DNA of 64,000 nucleotides. Origin: Sabulicella rubraurantiaca. Its GTDB lineage: Bacteria > Pseudomonadota > Alphaproteobacteria > Acetobacterales > Acetobacteraceae. The DNA lies in contig NZ_JAFEUU010000005.1 in the NCBI RefSeq assembly GCF_017355885.1, positions 290,040 to 354,039 on the forward strand, given 5' to 3'. Numbering within the stretch: position 1 is the stretch's first letter; each line of letters opens with the position of its first letter. Under the pieces are notes generated by a model that did not search any database, was not told the DNA's origin, and was given only the letters and a program-made list of their open reading frames with translations. The position numbers and the translations under genes are program-made. This document shows positions 26,271 to 35,365 of this stretch, in pieces.

Positions 26271-26903
26271 ATGCAGATTCTGAAGCAAGCGGTACTGGGC
26301 CTCGCTCTTCTGGCGGCGCCTGTGGCAGTGCATGCCGCACCCCTGACGGGCTCGATCGACTTCGGCGGCCTGTTCCAGGGCGTCGACGACAGCGGCACCA
26401 ATGTCCGCCTCGCCGACGCCGTGGCCGTCGACTTCTGTGCCAACGTGGTCGGCAACTGCGTCACCGGCGCGGGCGGCGCCTTCACCGTGGATGCGGTCAG
26501 CACCGGCAGCAACATGCCCGTCTCGGTGGGCGATGTCGGCACGATCCAGGACTTCAACTTCGCCGCCTTCGCAGGCCCGATCGCCAACTTCTTCACGGTG
26601 GGCGGCCTGTCCTTCGACCTGAGCGCGATCACCGCGACGCAGTTCACCGTCCCGCCGCTGCCCCCGGGCACCAGCCCCACCGACTACCTCTTGATCAGCG
26701 GCATCGGCACGCTGCGCGCGTCGGGCTTTGATCCCACCCCTGGCACCTTCACCTTCTCCGGCCAGACCGATGGCGTGAACCTCACGGGCACCTTCACCTT
26801 CTCCGGTGGCGCGGCTGCGCTTCCGGTGCCCGCGCCGGCCGGGCTTGCCCTGCTGGGTGCTGGCCTGCTCGGCCTCGGCCTCGTCCGCCGCAAGGCCGCC
26901 TGA
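26271..26903 (+). CDS. PEP-CTERM-type exported surface/matrix protein
   Basis: A 210-residue exported protein. A signal peptide (MQILKQAVLGLALLAAPVAVHA) is followed by a beta-rich, Gly/Asp/Thr-rich body (VDFCANVVGNCVTGAGGAF). The C-terminal sorting tail is VPAPAGLALLGAGLLGLGLV then RRKAA, with a VPxPAG motif, a hydrophobic helix and basic residues. PEP-CTERM tails are processed by exosortase during export, often with exopolysaccharide. No exosortase gene is in the window. AGGAGAAAA precedes the ATG. A sigma-54 promoter lies upstream and a strong terminator downstream, so it is a single-gene transcript. Confidence 0.85.
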   Translation: MQILKQAVLGLALLAAPVAVHAAPLTGSIDFGGLFQGVDDSGTNVRLADAVAVDFCANVVGNCVTGAGGAFTVDAVSTGSNMPVSVGDVGTIQDFNFAAFAGPIANFFTVGGLSFDLSAITATQFTVPPLPPGTSPTDYLLISGIGTLRASGFDPTPGTFTFSGQTDGVNLTGTFTFSGGAAALPVPAPAGLALLGAGLLGLGLVRRKAA

Positions 26904-26931
26904 CACTTCCTCGTCAGGGCTTAAAAGGCAG

Positions 26932-26966
26932 CGCTCCGGTCCCACAAGGGCCGGAGCGTTTTCTTT
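26932..26966 (+). terminator. Terminator after the PEP-CTERM gene
   Basis: CGCTCCGG (26932-26939) pairs with CCGGAGCG (26951-26958), followed by TTTTCTTTC. It is placed 29 bases after the stop codon of the PEP-CTERM gene. Confidence 0.85.
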
Positions 26967-27201
26967 CGGGCTTAGGAAAGTGTCTGCCGTCGCGATGTGG
27001 CGTCTCGTGAGGCAACACCTGTGGCGAACTGCTGTTAGCCAGTGGAGCGTCACTCAACACTCGACTTCAGCAATGCGTATGGCGGGGAGGGGGCGGCTAC
27101 CTGCGATACCTTTCGGAAGATGGAAGCGAGGAGAATTCCGCTCCAGAAACCGGCTCATCTGGTTCACGTTGAGCCAGCATCCGAATGCAGGAGCCCAGGC
27201 C

Positions 27202-27780
27202 ATGCAATGTTCTCGTGCGTTGATCGCCCTGCTTGCCATGGCGCCCGTTTATGTCGGGACAGCCCATGGCCAGACGCCGCCAGCGCTGGTCTACACCCAT
27301 CACCTCTCCACCACGGCGACAGCATCGGTTCAGGAGAAGCTCCGCCAGGCTGGGATCTACAATGGCCGGGCCGATGGCGTGTGGGGTCCCGAAAGCCAAG
27401 CTGCGCTGGAGCGCTTCCAGCAAACGCGGAACCTCCAGGTCACGGGCCAACTGAACCAGGCGACGGTCGCGACGCTCGGCATTCCGCCGGCTGATCTCCT
27501 GGCCAGCGGGCCATTGCAGGTCATCGCGCCGGGCGCGGCGCCGCCCGGTCCGAATGCGGCGGAGCCGCTGAGTCCGGCCGTGATCCGCAACGTCCAGCAG
27601 CGCCTCAGGATCCTAGGCTTCTATCGTGGTGCGGTGGACGGTATGTGGGGAGCGGGCACCCAGGCTGCGATCGAGCGCTTCCAGCAGGGGCGCGGGCTGC
27701 AGGCCACGGGGCAGGTGAACCCAGCCACCATCCAGGCCTTGGGGCTCGATCCCAATAATCCGGCAATCCGGCCCCGTTAG
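27202..27780 (+). CDS. Exported protein with two peptidoglycan-binding domains
   Basis: A 192-residue protein with a signal peptide (MQCSRALIALLAMAPVYVGTAHG). Two copies of the PG-binding type 1 repeat follow: VQEKLRQAGIYNGRADGVWGPESQAALERFQ (residues about 45-80, in part) and VQQRLRILGFYRGAVDGMWGAGTQAAIERFQ (about 132-165), each ending with a VTGQLN/ATGQVN-type turn. There is no catalytic domain, so it probably anchors to or senses the cell wall. The start at 27202 begins the signal and follows CAGGAG. Confidence 0.85.
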   Translation: MQCSRALIALLAMAPVYVGTAHGQTPPALVYTHHLSTTATASVQEKLRQAGIYNGRADGVWGPESQAALERFQQTRNLQVTGQLNQATVATLGIPPADLLASGPLQVIAPGAAPPGPNAAEPLSPAVIRNVQQRLRILGFYRGAVDGMWGAGTQAAIERFQQGRGLQATGQVNPATIQALGLDPNNPAIRPR

Positions 27781-27805
27781 TCCATTCTCTTGCGGATCTC
27801 AGGAC

Positions 27806-27835
27806 GCACCAGTCGTCGTTTGCTGGTGCATTTTC
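27806..27835. terminator. Terminator between convergent genes
   Basis: GCACCAG (27806-27812) pairs with CTGGTGC (27823-27829), followed by ATTTTCC on the plus strand. It lies between the peptidoglycan-binding gene and the convergent aminotransferase gene. Confidence 0.55.
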
Positions 27836-27931
27836 CGTATAGAGACCAGGAAGCATCGGGACAGGCGCAAGCAAAACACGTCATTTCGCGGTTCCGCCCC
27901 GTTGATGAGCTGGGCGCGCCGCGGTTGGGCG

Positions 27932-29134
27932 CTAGCCCAGTTCGCGGCAGAACTCCTGGATGCGGCCGCACGCCTCGCGCAGGCTGACCGTGTCGGTCGC
28001 GTAGGAAACGCGGACGTAAGGGCTCATGCCATAGGCGGCGCCTTGTACCACGGCGACCTGCTTCTCAGCGAGCAGGGCCGTGACGAAGTCCGTGTCCGTC
28101 TCGATCTTGCGTCCACCCCTTGAGGTCTTGCCCAGGCAACCCGCGACATTAGGGAAGACGTAGAAGGCGCCCTCCGGCTTGTGGCAGCTGATGCCCGGCG
28201 CGTCGTTGAGCATGTCCACCACCAGGTCGCGGCGCTCGCGGTAGACGGCCGCGCGCTCGGCGAGCAGATCCTGCGGTCCATCCAACGCTGCGATGGTGGC
28301 TGCCTGGCCAACGGTCGAGACACCGCTGGTGGACTGCCCCTGCACATTGGCCATGGCCTTGATCAGCCGCTTGGGCCCGCCGCAGTAGCCGATGCGCCAT
28401 CCGGTCATCGCATAGGCCTTGGAGGCGCCGTTCACGGTCAAGACGCGATCGCGCAGGCGCGGCTCGACCTCGGCGATGGTAGCGAACTCGAACCCGTCAT
28501 AGAGCAGGTGCTCATACATGTCGTCCGTCAGGATCCAGACATGCGGGTGCTTCAGCATCACCTCGGCGATCGCCTGCATCTCCTTGCGGGAGCAGGCGGC
28601 ACCGGTCGGGTTGTTCGGGAAGTTGAGGACCAGCCACTTGGTGCGCGGCGTGATCGCGGCATCGAGTTCTTCGGCGGGGACTTTGAAGCCATTGTTCTGC
28701 GGGCAGGAGATGCTGACCGGAACGCCGCCGGCGAACTTCGCCATGTCGGCGTAGCTGATCCAGGACGGACGCGGAATCACGACCTCGTCGCCTGGATTCA
28801 CCGTGGCCATCAGCGCGTCGAAGATGATCTGCTTGCCGCCATTGGCGACGAGGATCTCATCCGGCGCGTAGTCGAGCCCGTTGTCGCGCTTGAACTTGCG
28901 AGCGATGGCGGCCTTCAGCGCCGGCGTGCCTTCGGTCGGCGGGTACTTGGTGTCACCGGCGCGCGCGGCAGCGTGGGCGGCTTCCACCACGTGGTCGGGC
29001 GTCTGGAAGTCAGGCTCGCCCTGGGAAAGGCTGATCACCGAAATGCCGCGCGCGCGCATGTCACGCGCCAGCGCGGTCATCGCGGCGCTGGCCGAGACTT
29101 CGACATTGGCGAGGCGGTCGGCGATTTCGGGCAT
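27932..29134 (-). CDS. Class I aspartate-type aminotransferase
   Basis: A 400-residue PLP enzyme of the alphaproteobacterial aspartate aminotransferase group. SLSQGEPDFQTPDHV is the N-terminal substrate loop, NFPNNPTGAACS (N175 pairs with PLP) lies in the large domain, the Schiff-base lysine is K239 in VNGASKAYAMTGWRIGY, and RVSYA near the C-terminus holds the substrate carboxylate arginine. Likely reaction: aspartate (or a related acidic or aromatic amino acid) with 2-oxoglutarate. It is divergent from the IclR gene, with a shared inverted repeat between them. Confidence 0.92.
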   Translation of the reverse strand: MPEIADRLANVEVSASAAMTALARDMRARGISVISLSQGEPDFQTPDHVVEAAHAAARAGDTKYPPTEGTPALKAAIARKFKRDNGLDYAPDEILVANGGKQIIFDALMATVNPGDEVVIPRPSWISYADMAKFAGGVPVSISCPQNNGFKVPAEELDAAITPRTKWLVLNFPNNPTGAACSRKEMQAIAEVMLKHPHVWILTDDMYEHLLYDGFEFATIAEVEPRLRDRVLTVNGASKAYAMTGWRIGYCGGPKRLIKAMANVQGQSTSGVSTVGQAATIAALDGPQDLLAERAAVYRERRDLVVDMLNDAPGISCHKPEGAFYVFPNVAGCLGKTSRGGRKIETDTDFVTALLAEKQVAVVQGAAYGMSPYVRVSYATDTVSLREACGRIQEFCRELG

Positions 29135-29186
29135 CCAGGGTGCTCCAGGCGACGGTACTGAATGTGCCGTCTGTCGGTATAGAGTT

Positions 29187-29297
29187 TCATTCAGCGAAAT
29201 CTGGTCGTCAAGTCTCTTCTCGGGACGCTGCCCGCGTGATACCCGCTGGAGCATGATGTCCGTTCGTCGCAACGCACCGGGATTCTTCGCTGAATGA
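29187..29297. promoter_or_regulatory. Inverted-repeat operator pair between aminotransferase and IclR genes
   Basis: TCATTCAGCGAA (29187-29198) recurs as its reverse complement TTCGCTGAATGA (29286-29297). Each copy is itself a partial palindrome (TTTC and GAAA flanking ATTCAGC at the left copy). The right copy covers the start codon of the IclR gene, and the left copy sits near the aminotransferase promoter region. The layout fits binding by the IclR protein to control both genes. Confidence 0.55.
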
Positions 29298-30046
29298 GCG
29301 GCGGGGTCATTGCCGTGGACCGCGCCATCGACATCCTCAATGCGTTTCGATGGGGCGATGAGGGCCTCTCGCTCACCGAGTTGGCCAACCGCACCGGCCT
29401 GCATAAGACCACGATCCTGCGCCTCGCTGTTTCGCTGCAGAGTTCGGGGATGCTGACGCGCAATGCGACCGGTGAGTTTCGGCTGGGGACCAACATCCTC
29501 AAGCTCTCCGCGATCCTGCGCGCCTCCCAGCGGCTCGACCGCGAGGTTCAGCCCTTTCTCGAGAAGCTGGCGGAGGAGTGCCGCGAAAGCGCCTCGCTGT
29601 TCATCCGCGACGAGGATGCGCGCATCTGCCTCGTGCGCGTGGAAGCCGAACAGAGCGTCCGGGACAGCACGCGCCGGCTGATTCCCATGCCGCTCGACGA
29701 CACCTCGGCCGGGCTTGTCCTGCGCGGCCTTGAGGGGAAGCGGGTAGGACCCGCCGGTGGTCCCTTCAGCCCCGTCTTCACCTCAGGCGTTACCGACCCG
29801 CAAACCGCCTCGCTCAGTGCTCCGGTCTACGACGCCGAGGGGGAGATTGTCGGCGCGATGACCGTCTCAGGGCCTGCCTTCCGCCTCACCAGCGAAGTGG
29901 CAGAACAGCACGCACCGAAGCTTGCGGCGCAGGCGGAGGCCTTCTCAGCCACCCTTGGATATCGAACCGACACCCCACCGACGCGCGGCGCAGCACGGGC
30001 CAAGGATGGCAGCGCGCCGCGGCGAACGAGGGCCGCGACGCGCTGA
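29294..30046 (+). CDS. IclR-family transcriptional regulator
   Basis: A 250-residue regulator. Residues about 5-65 form the winged helix (AVDRAIDILNAFRWGDEGLSLTELANRTGLHKTTILRLA), and residues about 80-230 form the ligand-sensing domain, with PVYDAEGEIVGAMTVSGPAFRL near its end. IclR proteins bind small metabolites and repress or activate catabolic genes. Likely targets are itself and the divergent aminotransferase through the inverted repeat across its start. The last ~25 residues are a basic, proline-rich tail. It ends 10 bases from the convergent Bug gene. Confidence 0.9.
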   Translation: MSGGVIAVDRAIDILNAFRWGDEGLSLTELANRTGLHKTTILRLAVSLQSSGMLTRNATGEFRLGTNILKLSAILRASQRLDREVQPFLEKLAEECRESASLFIRDEDARICLVRVEAEQSVRDSTRRLIPMPLDDTSAGLVLRGLEGKRVGPAGGPFSPVFTSGVTDPQTASLSAPVYDAEGEIVGAMTVSGPAFRLTSEVAEQHAPKLAAQAEAFSATLGYRTDTPPTRGAARAKDGSAPRRTRAATR

Positions 30047-30056
30047 CGCTGGAGCG

Positions 30057-31034
30057 TCAGTTGTTGGTGCCCTGGCGGACGATTTCTTCGATCACCGGGC
30101 GCATCGCATTCTCCTCGCGCGTCCAGTAGCTCGCGAATTCTGCTGGACCCATAAAGCTGATGTCGAGGCCAATGCGGCGGAGCTGCTCCCGGTGCGCCGG
30201 GCTTGTGATCGCACGCTCCAGTGCCTCGGCCAAGCGTCGCACGATCGGCTCGGGAGTTCCTGCCGGAGCCACGAAGCCCCGCGCGGACCCAGCCGAAAGC
30301 GGCGTGCCGAGCGAGGCAAGCGTCGGCACCCCCGGAAGGGAGTCGTTCGGCCGGTCGGACAGCACGGCAAGGACGCGCACGACGCCAGCCCTGCTCTGGA
30401 TCACTGCCGTGCCGCTCGAGGCCATGGTGACGTCGATCTGGCGCCCGGCCAGGGCAGTGATCACTGGCGCGGTGCCCGGGAAATGCACTTGGTTGAACTC
30501 GATGCCGAGCGCCTTCTGCAACTGCAGTGAGGAGATGTGCTCCCAGCCGAGCATCCCTGGATCGGCCATGGAAATCTCGCCGGGCCGTGCACGTGCCGCG
30601 GCGACGAGATCGGCAAAGCTCTGGATCGGGCTGGCCGCCGGGACGAGGATGGCGCCCGGGTCGATCACATGCATCGCCAGCGGCACGAAGCTGTCGCGGT
30701 TGAAGGGCGTCCGCCGCGACGGATCGAGATACAGCGTAAAGGTGGAGGGCCAGAGTCCATAGGCGATGGTGTAGCCATCGGGTCGCGCGCGGGTGAGTTC
30801 CGTCATGCCGATCTGCGATCCGGCGCCCGCGCGGTTCACGATGACGATGGGAACGCCAAGCGCGCGCTCAAGCTCCGGGGCCAGGGCGCGGGCCGTGATG
30901 TCGCTGCCGCCGCCTGGGGGATAGGGCACGATGACCGTGATGGGCCGGCCGGGCTCAGGAAAGGGCGCCTGCGCGGCAGCGGGCAGCACCCCACACATCG
31001 CCAGGAGCGCCGCAGCGCAGAAGATTCGCCTCAT
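30057..31034 (-). CDS. Bug-family solute-binding protein (TTT type)
   Basis: A 325-residue receptor with signal peptide MRRIFCAAALLAMCGVLPAAA and core motifs GRPITVIVPYPPGGGSDITAR, VIVNRAGAGSQIGMTELTRA, GTAPVITALAGRQIDV and LPGVPTLASLGTPL. Two ATG codons lie two codons apart; the second (31034) is preferred because it is six bases from a GAGGAG site that abuts the first. It lies 118 bases downstream of pxpA on the same strand, so it may deliver 5-oxoproline or a related pyrrolidone carboxylate to that operon (inference). Confidence 0.88.
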   Translation of the reverse strand: MRRIFCAAALLAMCGVLPAAAQAPFPEPGRPITVIVPYPPGGGSDITARALAPELERALGVPIVIVNRAGAGSQIGMTELTRARPDGYTIAYGLWPSTFTLYLDPSRRTPFNRDSFVPLAMHVIDPGAILVPAASPIQSFADLVAAARARPGEISMADPGMLGWEHISSLQLQKALGIEFNQVHFPGTAPVITALAGRQIDVTMASSGTAVIQSRAGVVRVLAVLSDRPNDSLPGVPTLASLGTPLSAGSARGFVAPAGTPEPIVRRLAEALERAITSPAHREQLRRIGLDISFMGPAEFASYWTREENAMRPVIEEIVRQGTNN

Positions 31035-31152
31035 AAACATCTCCTCATCATGCATGGGCGGCGCTGGGGCCGCCCTAGTCCCGACCCGTGTGACGCGGCG
31101 TTCTTGGCCGTCATTCCCGCACCACCTGCGTAGGGCGCGGCACCAGCTCAGC

Positions 31153-31929
31153 TTATCGAACCTCACCCAAGGTCTGGGGGAACGGTGCGACGGTTCCGCC
31201 TGCAGCCTCGATCGCGCTGCGGATGGTGCGCGCAAGATCGACCGCACCTGCCGTATCGCTGTGGATTAGGATGGAATCCACCTTCATGCGCAGCACCTCG
31301 CCGGTGATTGCGACGACGGTCCCATCGGTCAGCAGCCGGGCGACCCGCTCACGCACGGCATTCGCATCCTTGACCATCGAGCCGGGGAGCTTGCGAGAAA
31401 CCAGCAGGCCCTTCGCGTCGTAGGCGCGGTCGGCGAGGAACTTGGTGACGACGCGCAGCCCTTCCGCCTCGGCGGCGCGCGCGATGGCGGTGCCGGGAGA
31501 GGATGAGACGAACAGCGTCGGGTCGAAGGCACGCACGGCGCGGGCCATGGCGTCGGCCATGGGCTGATCAACCGAGATCAGGTTGCCGAGCGCGCCATGG
31601 AAGCTCGCATGCGACATCCGTGCACCCGCGGCGCGGGCGATGCCCTCCAGTGCGCCGAGTTGGTAGATGGCGTACTTCTCCATCTCCTTCGGCTCGATAT
31701 GCATGAGCCTCCGGCCGAACCCCATCAGGTCGGGGAAGCCGACATGCGCTCCGATGGCGACTCCGCGTTCCTTCGCCAGTCGCACCGTGCGGTCCATAAT
31801 CACGGCATCGCCGGCATGGAATCCGCAGGCGAGATTCACCGAGGAGACGATGCCGAGCAGCGTCTCGTCCTCCGCCATGCGCCACGCGCCGAAGCCCTCG
31901 GCCATGTCGGAGTTGAGGTCGATCTTCAT
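31153..31929 (-). CDS. pxpA: 5-oxoprolinase subunit A (LamB/YcsF family)
   Basis: A 258-residue protein with the family opening MKIDLNSDMAEGFGAWRM, NLACGFHAGDAVIMDRTVRLA, GAHVGFPDLMGFGRR and the HSDTAGAV motif near the C-terminus. PxpA works with PxpB and PxpC to hydrolyse 5-oxoproline (pyroglutamate) to glutamate using ATP. It is the last gene of the accB-accC-pxpB-pxpC-BCCP-like-pxpA operon, its ATG overlapping the preceding stop (ATGA). Confidence 0.92.
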   Translation of the reverse strand: MKIDLNSDMAEGFGAWRMAEDETLLGIVSSVNLACGFHAGDAVIMDRTVRLAKERGVAIGAHVGFPDLMGFGRRLMHIEPKEMEKYAIYQLGALEGIARAAGARMSHASFHGALGNLISVDQPMADAMARAVRAFDPTLFVSSSPGTAIARAAEAEGLRVVTKFLADRAYDAKGLLVSRKLPGSMVKDANAVRERVARLLTDGTVVAITGEVLRMKVDSILIHSDTAGAVDLARTIRSAIEAAGGTVAPFPQTLGEVR

Positions 31930-32330
31930 GGCGCTTTCCCCTCAGGGCTGAATTCGAACAGCTTCGTGCCGAAGCCGACCAGTTTGCCCGGAGTGGCGAG
32001 GCAGCGTCCGACGATGCCGTCGCTTGGTGCCGTGACGGGCTGCAGCAATGGGCCGATGCGCAGGAAGGCGGCGACCTCGCCTGCCTCCATGCGCTGGCCC
32101 GGCTGGACGAGAGGAGTCTCGCACCATGGATGGATCGGCAGGAAGAGTCCCGTCGCGCGCGCATCGAGGCTCGACGGCACGGCGGCGGCCGGCTGCACTG
32201 CGAGCTCCTTAACAGGTGCCACGGCACCGAGCTTCAGCCGCAGCCTCGTCTGCGGCGAGGTCAGCTCAAGGGTGTCGAGGCCCGCGGCCCGGAGCCAGGT
32301 GGCGATCTGTGCGATCTCCTCCGCGGTCAT
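31926..32330 (-). CDS. BCCP-like carrier protein lacking the biotinyl lysine
   Basis: A 134-residue protein organised like a biotin carboxyl carrier: an N-terminal helix-strand (EEIAQIATWLRAAGLDTLEL), a linker, then a hammerhead fold (HPWCETPLVQPGQRMEAGEV, VTAPSDGIVGRCLATPGKLV, FGTKLFEF). At the turn where carriers have EAMKM this one has RIGPLLQP (about residues 91-98), with proline or leucine at the biotin-lysine position. It therefore cannot be biotinylated there. It overlaps pxpC and pxpA by ATGA junctions. The operon also encodes a normal AccB, so this may be a structural or dominant-partner subunit. Function is unknown. Confidence 0.75.
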   Translation of the reverse strand: MTAEEIAQIATWLRAAGLDTLELTSPQTRLRLKLGAVAPVKELAVQPAAAVPSSLDARATGLFLPIHPWCETPLVQPGQRMEAGEVAAFLRIGPLLQPVTAPSDGIVGRCLATPGKLVGFGTKLFEFSPEGKAP

Positions 32331-33334
32331 GGCGTGCGCCCCGAGTTGCAAAGGGACCGGTACTGCTCCGCCAGACGACGGAGCGCGGCGACCCAGGCAT
32401 CACCTTGGCGCAGCGCGTCGAGCGCATCGCGGTAGGTGACCGGGATGAAGCGCAGCCGGCTGCCGAGAGGTGCCTGCGCCAGCCGCCAGAGATCCGCCTC
32501 GATTACCGTTCCGATCTTCGGGTAGCCCCCCGCGGTATGCGCGTCGCTGAGCTGGATGATGGGTTCGCCAGAGGGCGGAACCTGGACCACGCCCGGTACG
32601 ATGCCATGCGAGCGCATCTCGATGCGCTGCGCGAATTCGAGAGGCTGGCCGGCAAGGCGAAAACCGGCACGGTTGCTCTGGCCGGTGATCTTCCAGGCCG
32701 TGTCCCAGAAGCGCTGTTGCGATTCCTCCATGAAAAGACCGTACTCGCCGGCAGGCAGGACGCGCACGGCGGTCGTGCTTGGCTGGAGGTCGGGGGGTGC
32801 CCAGTCGGCCGGGAAGGCCGTCTGTGGTGGCTCGGCGCCGAAGCCCGGTGCCTGTACTGCTGCGTCGGCAGCCGCGCCGACCGGCAGCACATCGCCTGCT
32901 TTCAGCCAGCGCCCCTCATGCCCGCCGAAGGACCCGCGGAACTGGGTGCTGCGCGAGCCGAGCACGGAAGGCACGTCGATCCCACCCGCGACAGCGAGAT
33001 AGGCGCGGCTCCCGCGGCGCGGCGCGCCGATCGTCAACTCGGCGCCCTCTCTTGCGGGCTTGGCCCACCAGGGCGGGAGCGGCACGCCATCGAGCGTGGC
33101 AGCGCAATCCGCGCCGGTCAGCGCAAAGTCCCGTGCGGCGCGGAAGCGGATGCGGCAGGGGAAGGCCTGGATCTCGATGCAGGCCAGACCCTCCGCGTTG
33201 CCGAGCATCGCATTGCCCGCCCTCAGCGCGAGCCGGTCCATCACGCCGGAATAGCTCACGCCGTAGCGCAGGTAGGGCGCACGCCCGAGATCCTGCACGG
33301 AGGAGAGCGGCGCGGTGTCGAGGATCTCGATCAC
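32327..33334 (-). CDS. pxpC: 5-oxoprolinase subunit C (biotin-dependent carboxyltransferase family, KipA-like)
   Basis: A 335-residue protein. Typical KipA/PxpC features: APLSSVQDLGRAPYLRYGVSYSG, RAGNAMLGNAEG near residues 35-50, AYLAVAGGIDVPSVLGSRST, NRAGFRLAGQPL and QLSDAHTAGGYPKIGTV. It forms the heteromer with PxpB. The start is a GTG overlapping the pxpB TGA stop (GTGA); upstream in-frame codons lie inside pxpB. Its stop overlaps the carrier-like gene by ATGA. Confidence 0.92.
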   Translation of the reverse strand: MIEILDTAPLSSVQDLGRAPYLRYGVSYSGVMDRLALRAGNAMLGNAEGLACIEIQAFPCRIRFRAARDFALTGADCAATLDGVPLPPWWAKPAREGAELTIGAPRRGSRAYLAVAGGIDVPSVLGSRSTQFRGSFGGHEGRWLKAGDVLPVGAAADAAVQAPGFGAEPPQTAFPADWAPPDLQPSTTAVRVLPAGEYGLFMEESQQRFWDTAWKITGQSNRAGFRLAGQPLEFAQRIEMRSHGIVPGVVQVPPSGEPIIQLSDAHTAGGYPKIGTVIEADLWRLAQAPLGSRLRFIPVTYRDALDALRQGDAWVAALRRLAEQYRSLCNSGRTP

Positions 33335-34002
33335 AGGATCACCCGCTCGGCATGGAACCGCACGATGTCGCCGGGGGCGAGCAGCGCCGGTGGGTAGCAT
33401 TGGGGATCGAAGACCGGGATGCTGGCACGGCCGATGCAGTTCCAGCCGCTCGGCCCCGGCGTGCCGCCCAGCCCGGCTTGCAGGCCTCCGATCGAGGTGG
33501 ATCCGGCCTCCAGCCGCAGCCGCGGCACCTTCCGCCGCGGCATGGCGATGCGCGGGTCGAGCCCGCCGAGATAGGCGTTGCCCGGATGGCTACCGATGGC
33601 AAAGACGATCAGGCGGCTTTCCGTATGCAGCCGCACGACCTCCTCCGGTGCCAGCTTGGCGTGGGCAGCAAGGTCGAGCAGGTCAGGCCCGTATTCGCCG
33701 CCATAGATGACCGGCACATCGACCACGCGGCCCTCGGTCTGGTCCGGCTCCGCCGCTTCCCAGGCGGCGAGCAGCGCGTCCTCGAGGCGTTCGGGCTCTT
33801 CGGGCGGCGTGTCGAAGGTGAGCATCAAATTCGTCATGCAGGGGGCGGCTTCCTGCACGCCCGGCCAGGCGGAAACCATGCGGGCCAGCGTCCAGATGCG
33901 CCGCTGGTTGGCGAGGCTGAAATCGCCCGGGGCCTCGAACAGCATCGCGCTCGTCCCGAGCATGCTGACATTCGGCCGCGTGAGGTGGTTATCAACCAGC
34001 AT
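33331..34002 (-). CDS. pxpB: 5-oxoprolinase subunit B (KipI-like)
   Basis: A 223-residue protein from the ATG at 34002. [70 protein letters not shown] and [22 protein letters not shown] are the KipI/PxpB signatures. The frame is open up to 34080, but that would overlap accC by 89 bases; the shorter start overlaps by only 11 and gives the family's usual length. In the N-terminal half the usual beta strand is intact. Confidence 0.9.
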   Translation of the reverse strand: MLVDNHLTRPNVSMLGTSAMLFEAPGDFSLANQRRIWTLARMVSAWPGVQEAAPCMTNLMLTFDTPPEEPERLEDALLAAWEAAEPDQTEGRVVDVPVIYGGEYGPDLLDLAAHAKLAPEEVVRLHTESRLIVFAIGSHPGNAYLGGLDPRIAMPRRKVPRLRLEAGSTSIGGLQAGLGGTPGPSGWNCIGRASIPVFDPQCYPPALLAPGDIVRFHAERVIL

Positions 34003-35365
34003 CCGCGCCTCCCGCAGCACGTCTTGCGAGCCAGCGTTCGAGGTGATGGATATCCGCGCCACCGGCACGGAAGCGCGCATCCTGCATGATGGCGGCGCAG
34101 AGCGGGGCGTTGGTCGCGATCCCCTCCACCCGCAACTCGGTCAGCGCCGAGGCCATCCGCGCGATCGCCTGCTCCCGCGTTGCGCCATGGGCGATCACCT
34201 TGGCGATCAGGGAGTCATATTGCGACGGGACGGTGTAGCCTGTGGTGATATGCGTATCCACGCGCAACCCCGGCCCGCCCGGCAGGGAGAGCGCCATGAT
34301 GCGTCCTGGAGAAGGAGTGAAGCTGAAGGGGTCCTCTGCGTTGATGCGGCATTCGATCGCATGGCCGCGCGGGGCGATATTGGCCTGAGTGAAGCCCAGC
34401 GTTTCGCCCTGCGCGATGCGGATCTGCTCACGGACGATGTCGATGCCCGTGACCATCTCGGTGACCGGATGTTCCACCTGCACGCGCGTGTTCATCTCAA
34501 TGAAGTAGAAGGCGCCATCTTCGTAGAGGAATTCAAAGGTGCCGGCGCCACGGTAGCCGATGTGCCGGCAGGCCGCGACGCAACGTTCGGCGACATCGCG
34601 TAGGACTCGTGGCGAGATGCCGGGGGCAGGGGCCTCCTCGACGACTTTCTGGTGGCGCCGCTGCATGGAGCAGTCGCGCTCGCCAAGCGAGACCGCGTTG
34701 CCATGCGTGTCGCACAGCACCTGGATCTCGACGTGCCGAGGGGCTTCGAGGAAACGCTCCATGTAGAGGTCGGCGCGACCGAAGGCGCGGCCTGCCTCAG
34801 TTCGCGTAACCGCGATGGCCTCGGCCAGTGCTTCCGGGCTCCTTACGATGCGCATGCCGCGCCCGCCACCGCCACCCACTGCCTTCACGATCACCGGGTA
34901 GCCGATCTGCGTGGCGATGCGCTCGATCTCGGCTGCATCCTCGGGCAGCGGCTGGTCCGGGCCGGGCACGCAGGGAACGCCAGCCTCGATCATGGCACGC
35001 TTGGCGGCGATCTTGTCGCCCATGGTGCGGATCGATTCCGCAGTGGGGCCGATGAAGACGAGGCCAGCATCCTCGACCGCCTGTGCGAAGCTGGCGTTCT
35101 CGCTGAGGAAGCCGTAGCCCGGATGGACCGCGCCGGCTTTGCAGGCTTCGGCGGCCAGCAGAAGCGCGGGGATGTTGAGGTAGCTGTCGCGGGATGGCGC
35201 TGCGCCAATGCAGATCGCTTCATCGGCCAGCGCAAGCCAGGGTGCGCCGCGATCGGCAGCAGAATGGGCGGCAACGCTGCGCAGGCCCAGTTCGCGGCAA
35301 GCACGGATGATGCGCAGCGCGACCTCGCCACGATTGGCGACGAGGACCGTGTCGAAGCGCGTCAT
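33992..35365 (-). CDS. accC: Acetyl-CoA carboxylase-type biotin carboxylase
   Basis: A 457-residue biotin carboxylase. The glycine-rich ATP loop is [14 protein letters not shown] (residues about 161-174), [14 protein letters not shown] and [18 protein letters not shown] are family signatures, and [13 protein letters not shown] supplies catalytic residues. With the neighbouring AccB it would carboxylate biotin using bicarbonate and ATP. Its placement inside the 5-oxoprolinase operon, rather than with the housekeeping accA/accD genes, suggests a second set dedicated to this pathway, as seen in other Proteobacteria. Confidence 0.93.
   Translation of the reverse strand: MTRFDTVLVANRGEVALRIIRACRELGLRSVAAHSAADRGAPWLALADEAICIGAAPSRDSYLNIPALLLAAEACKAGAVHPGYGFLSENASFAQAVEDAGLVFIGPTAESIRTMGDKIAAKRAMIEAGVPCVPGPDQPLPEDAAEIERIATQIGYPVIVKAVGGGGGRGMRIVRSPEALAEAIAVTRTEAGRAFGRADLYMERFLEAPRHVEIQVLCDTHGNAVSLGERDCSMQRRHQKVVEEAPAPGISPRVLRDVAERCVAACRHIGYRGAGTFEFLYEDGAFYFIEMNTRVQVEHPVTEMVTGIDIVREQIRIAQGETLGFTQANIAPRGHAIECRINAEDPFSFTPSPGRIMALSLPGGPGLRVDTHITTGYTVPSQYDSLIAKVIAHGATREQAIARMASALTELRVEGIATNAPLCAAIMQDARFRAGGADIHHLERWLARRAAGGADAG

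Noticed and set aside
26932..26966. A possible repeat unit at the PEP-CTERM 3' end
   Set aside because: The inverted repeat with a T-run is simply a terminator; no second copy was seen in the window.
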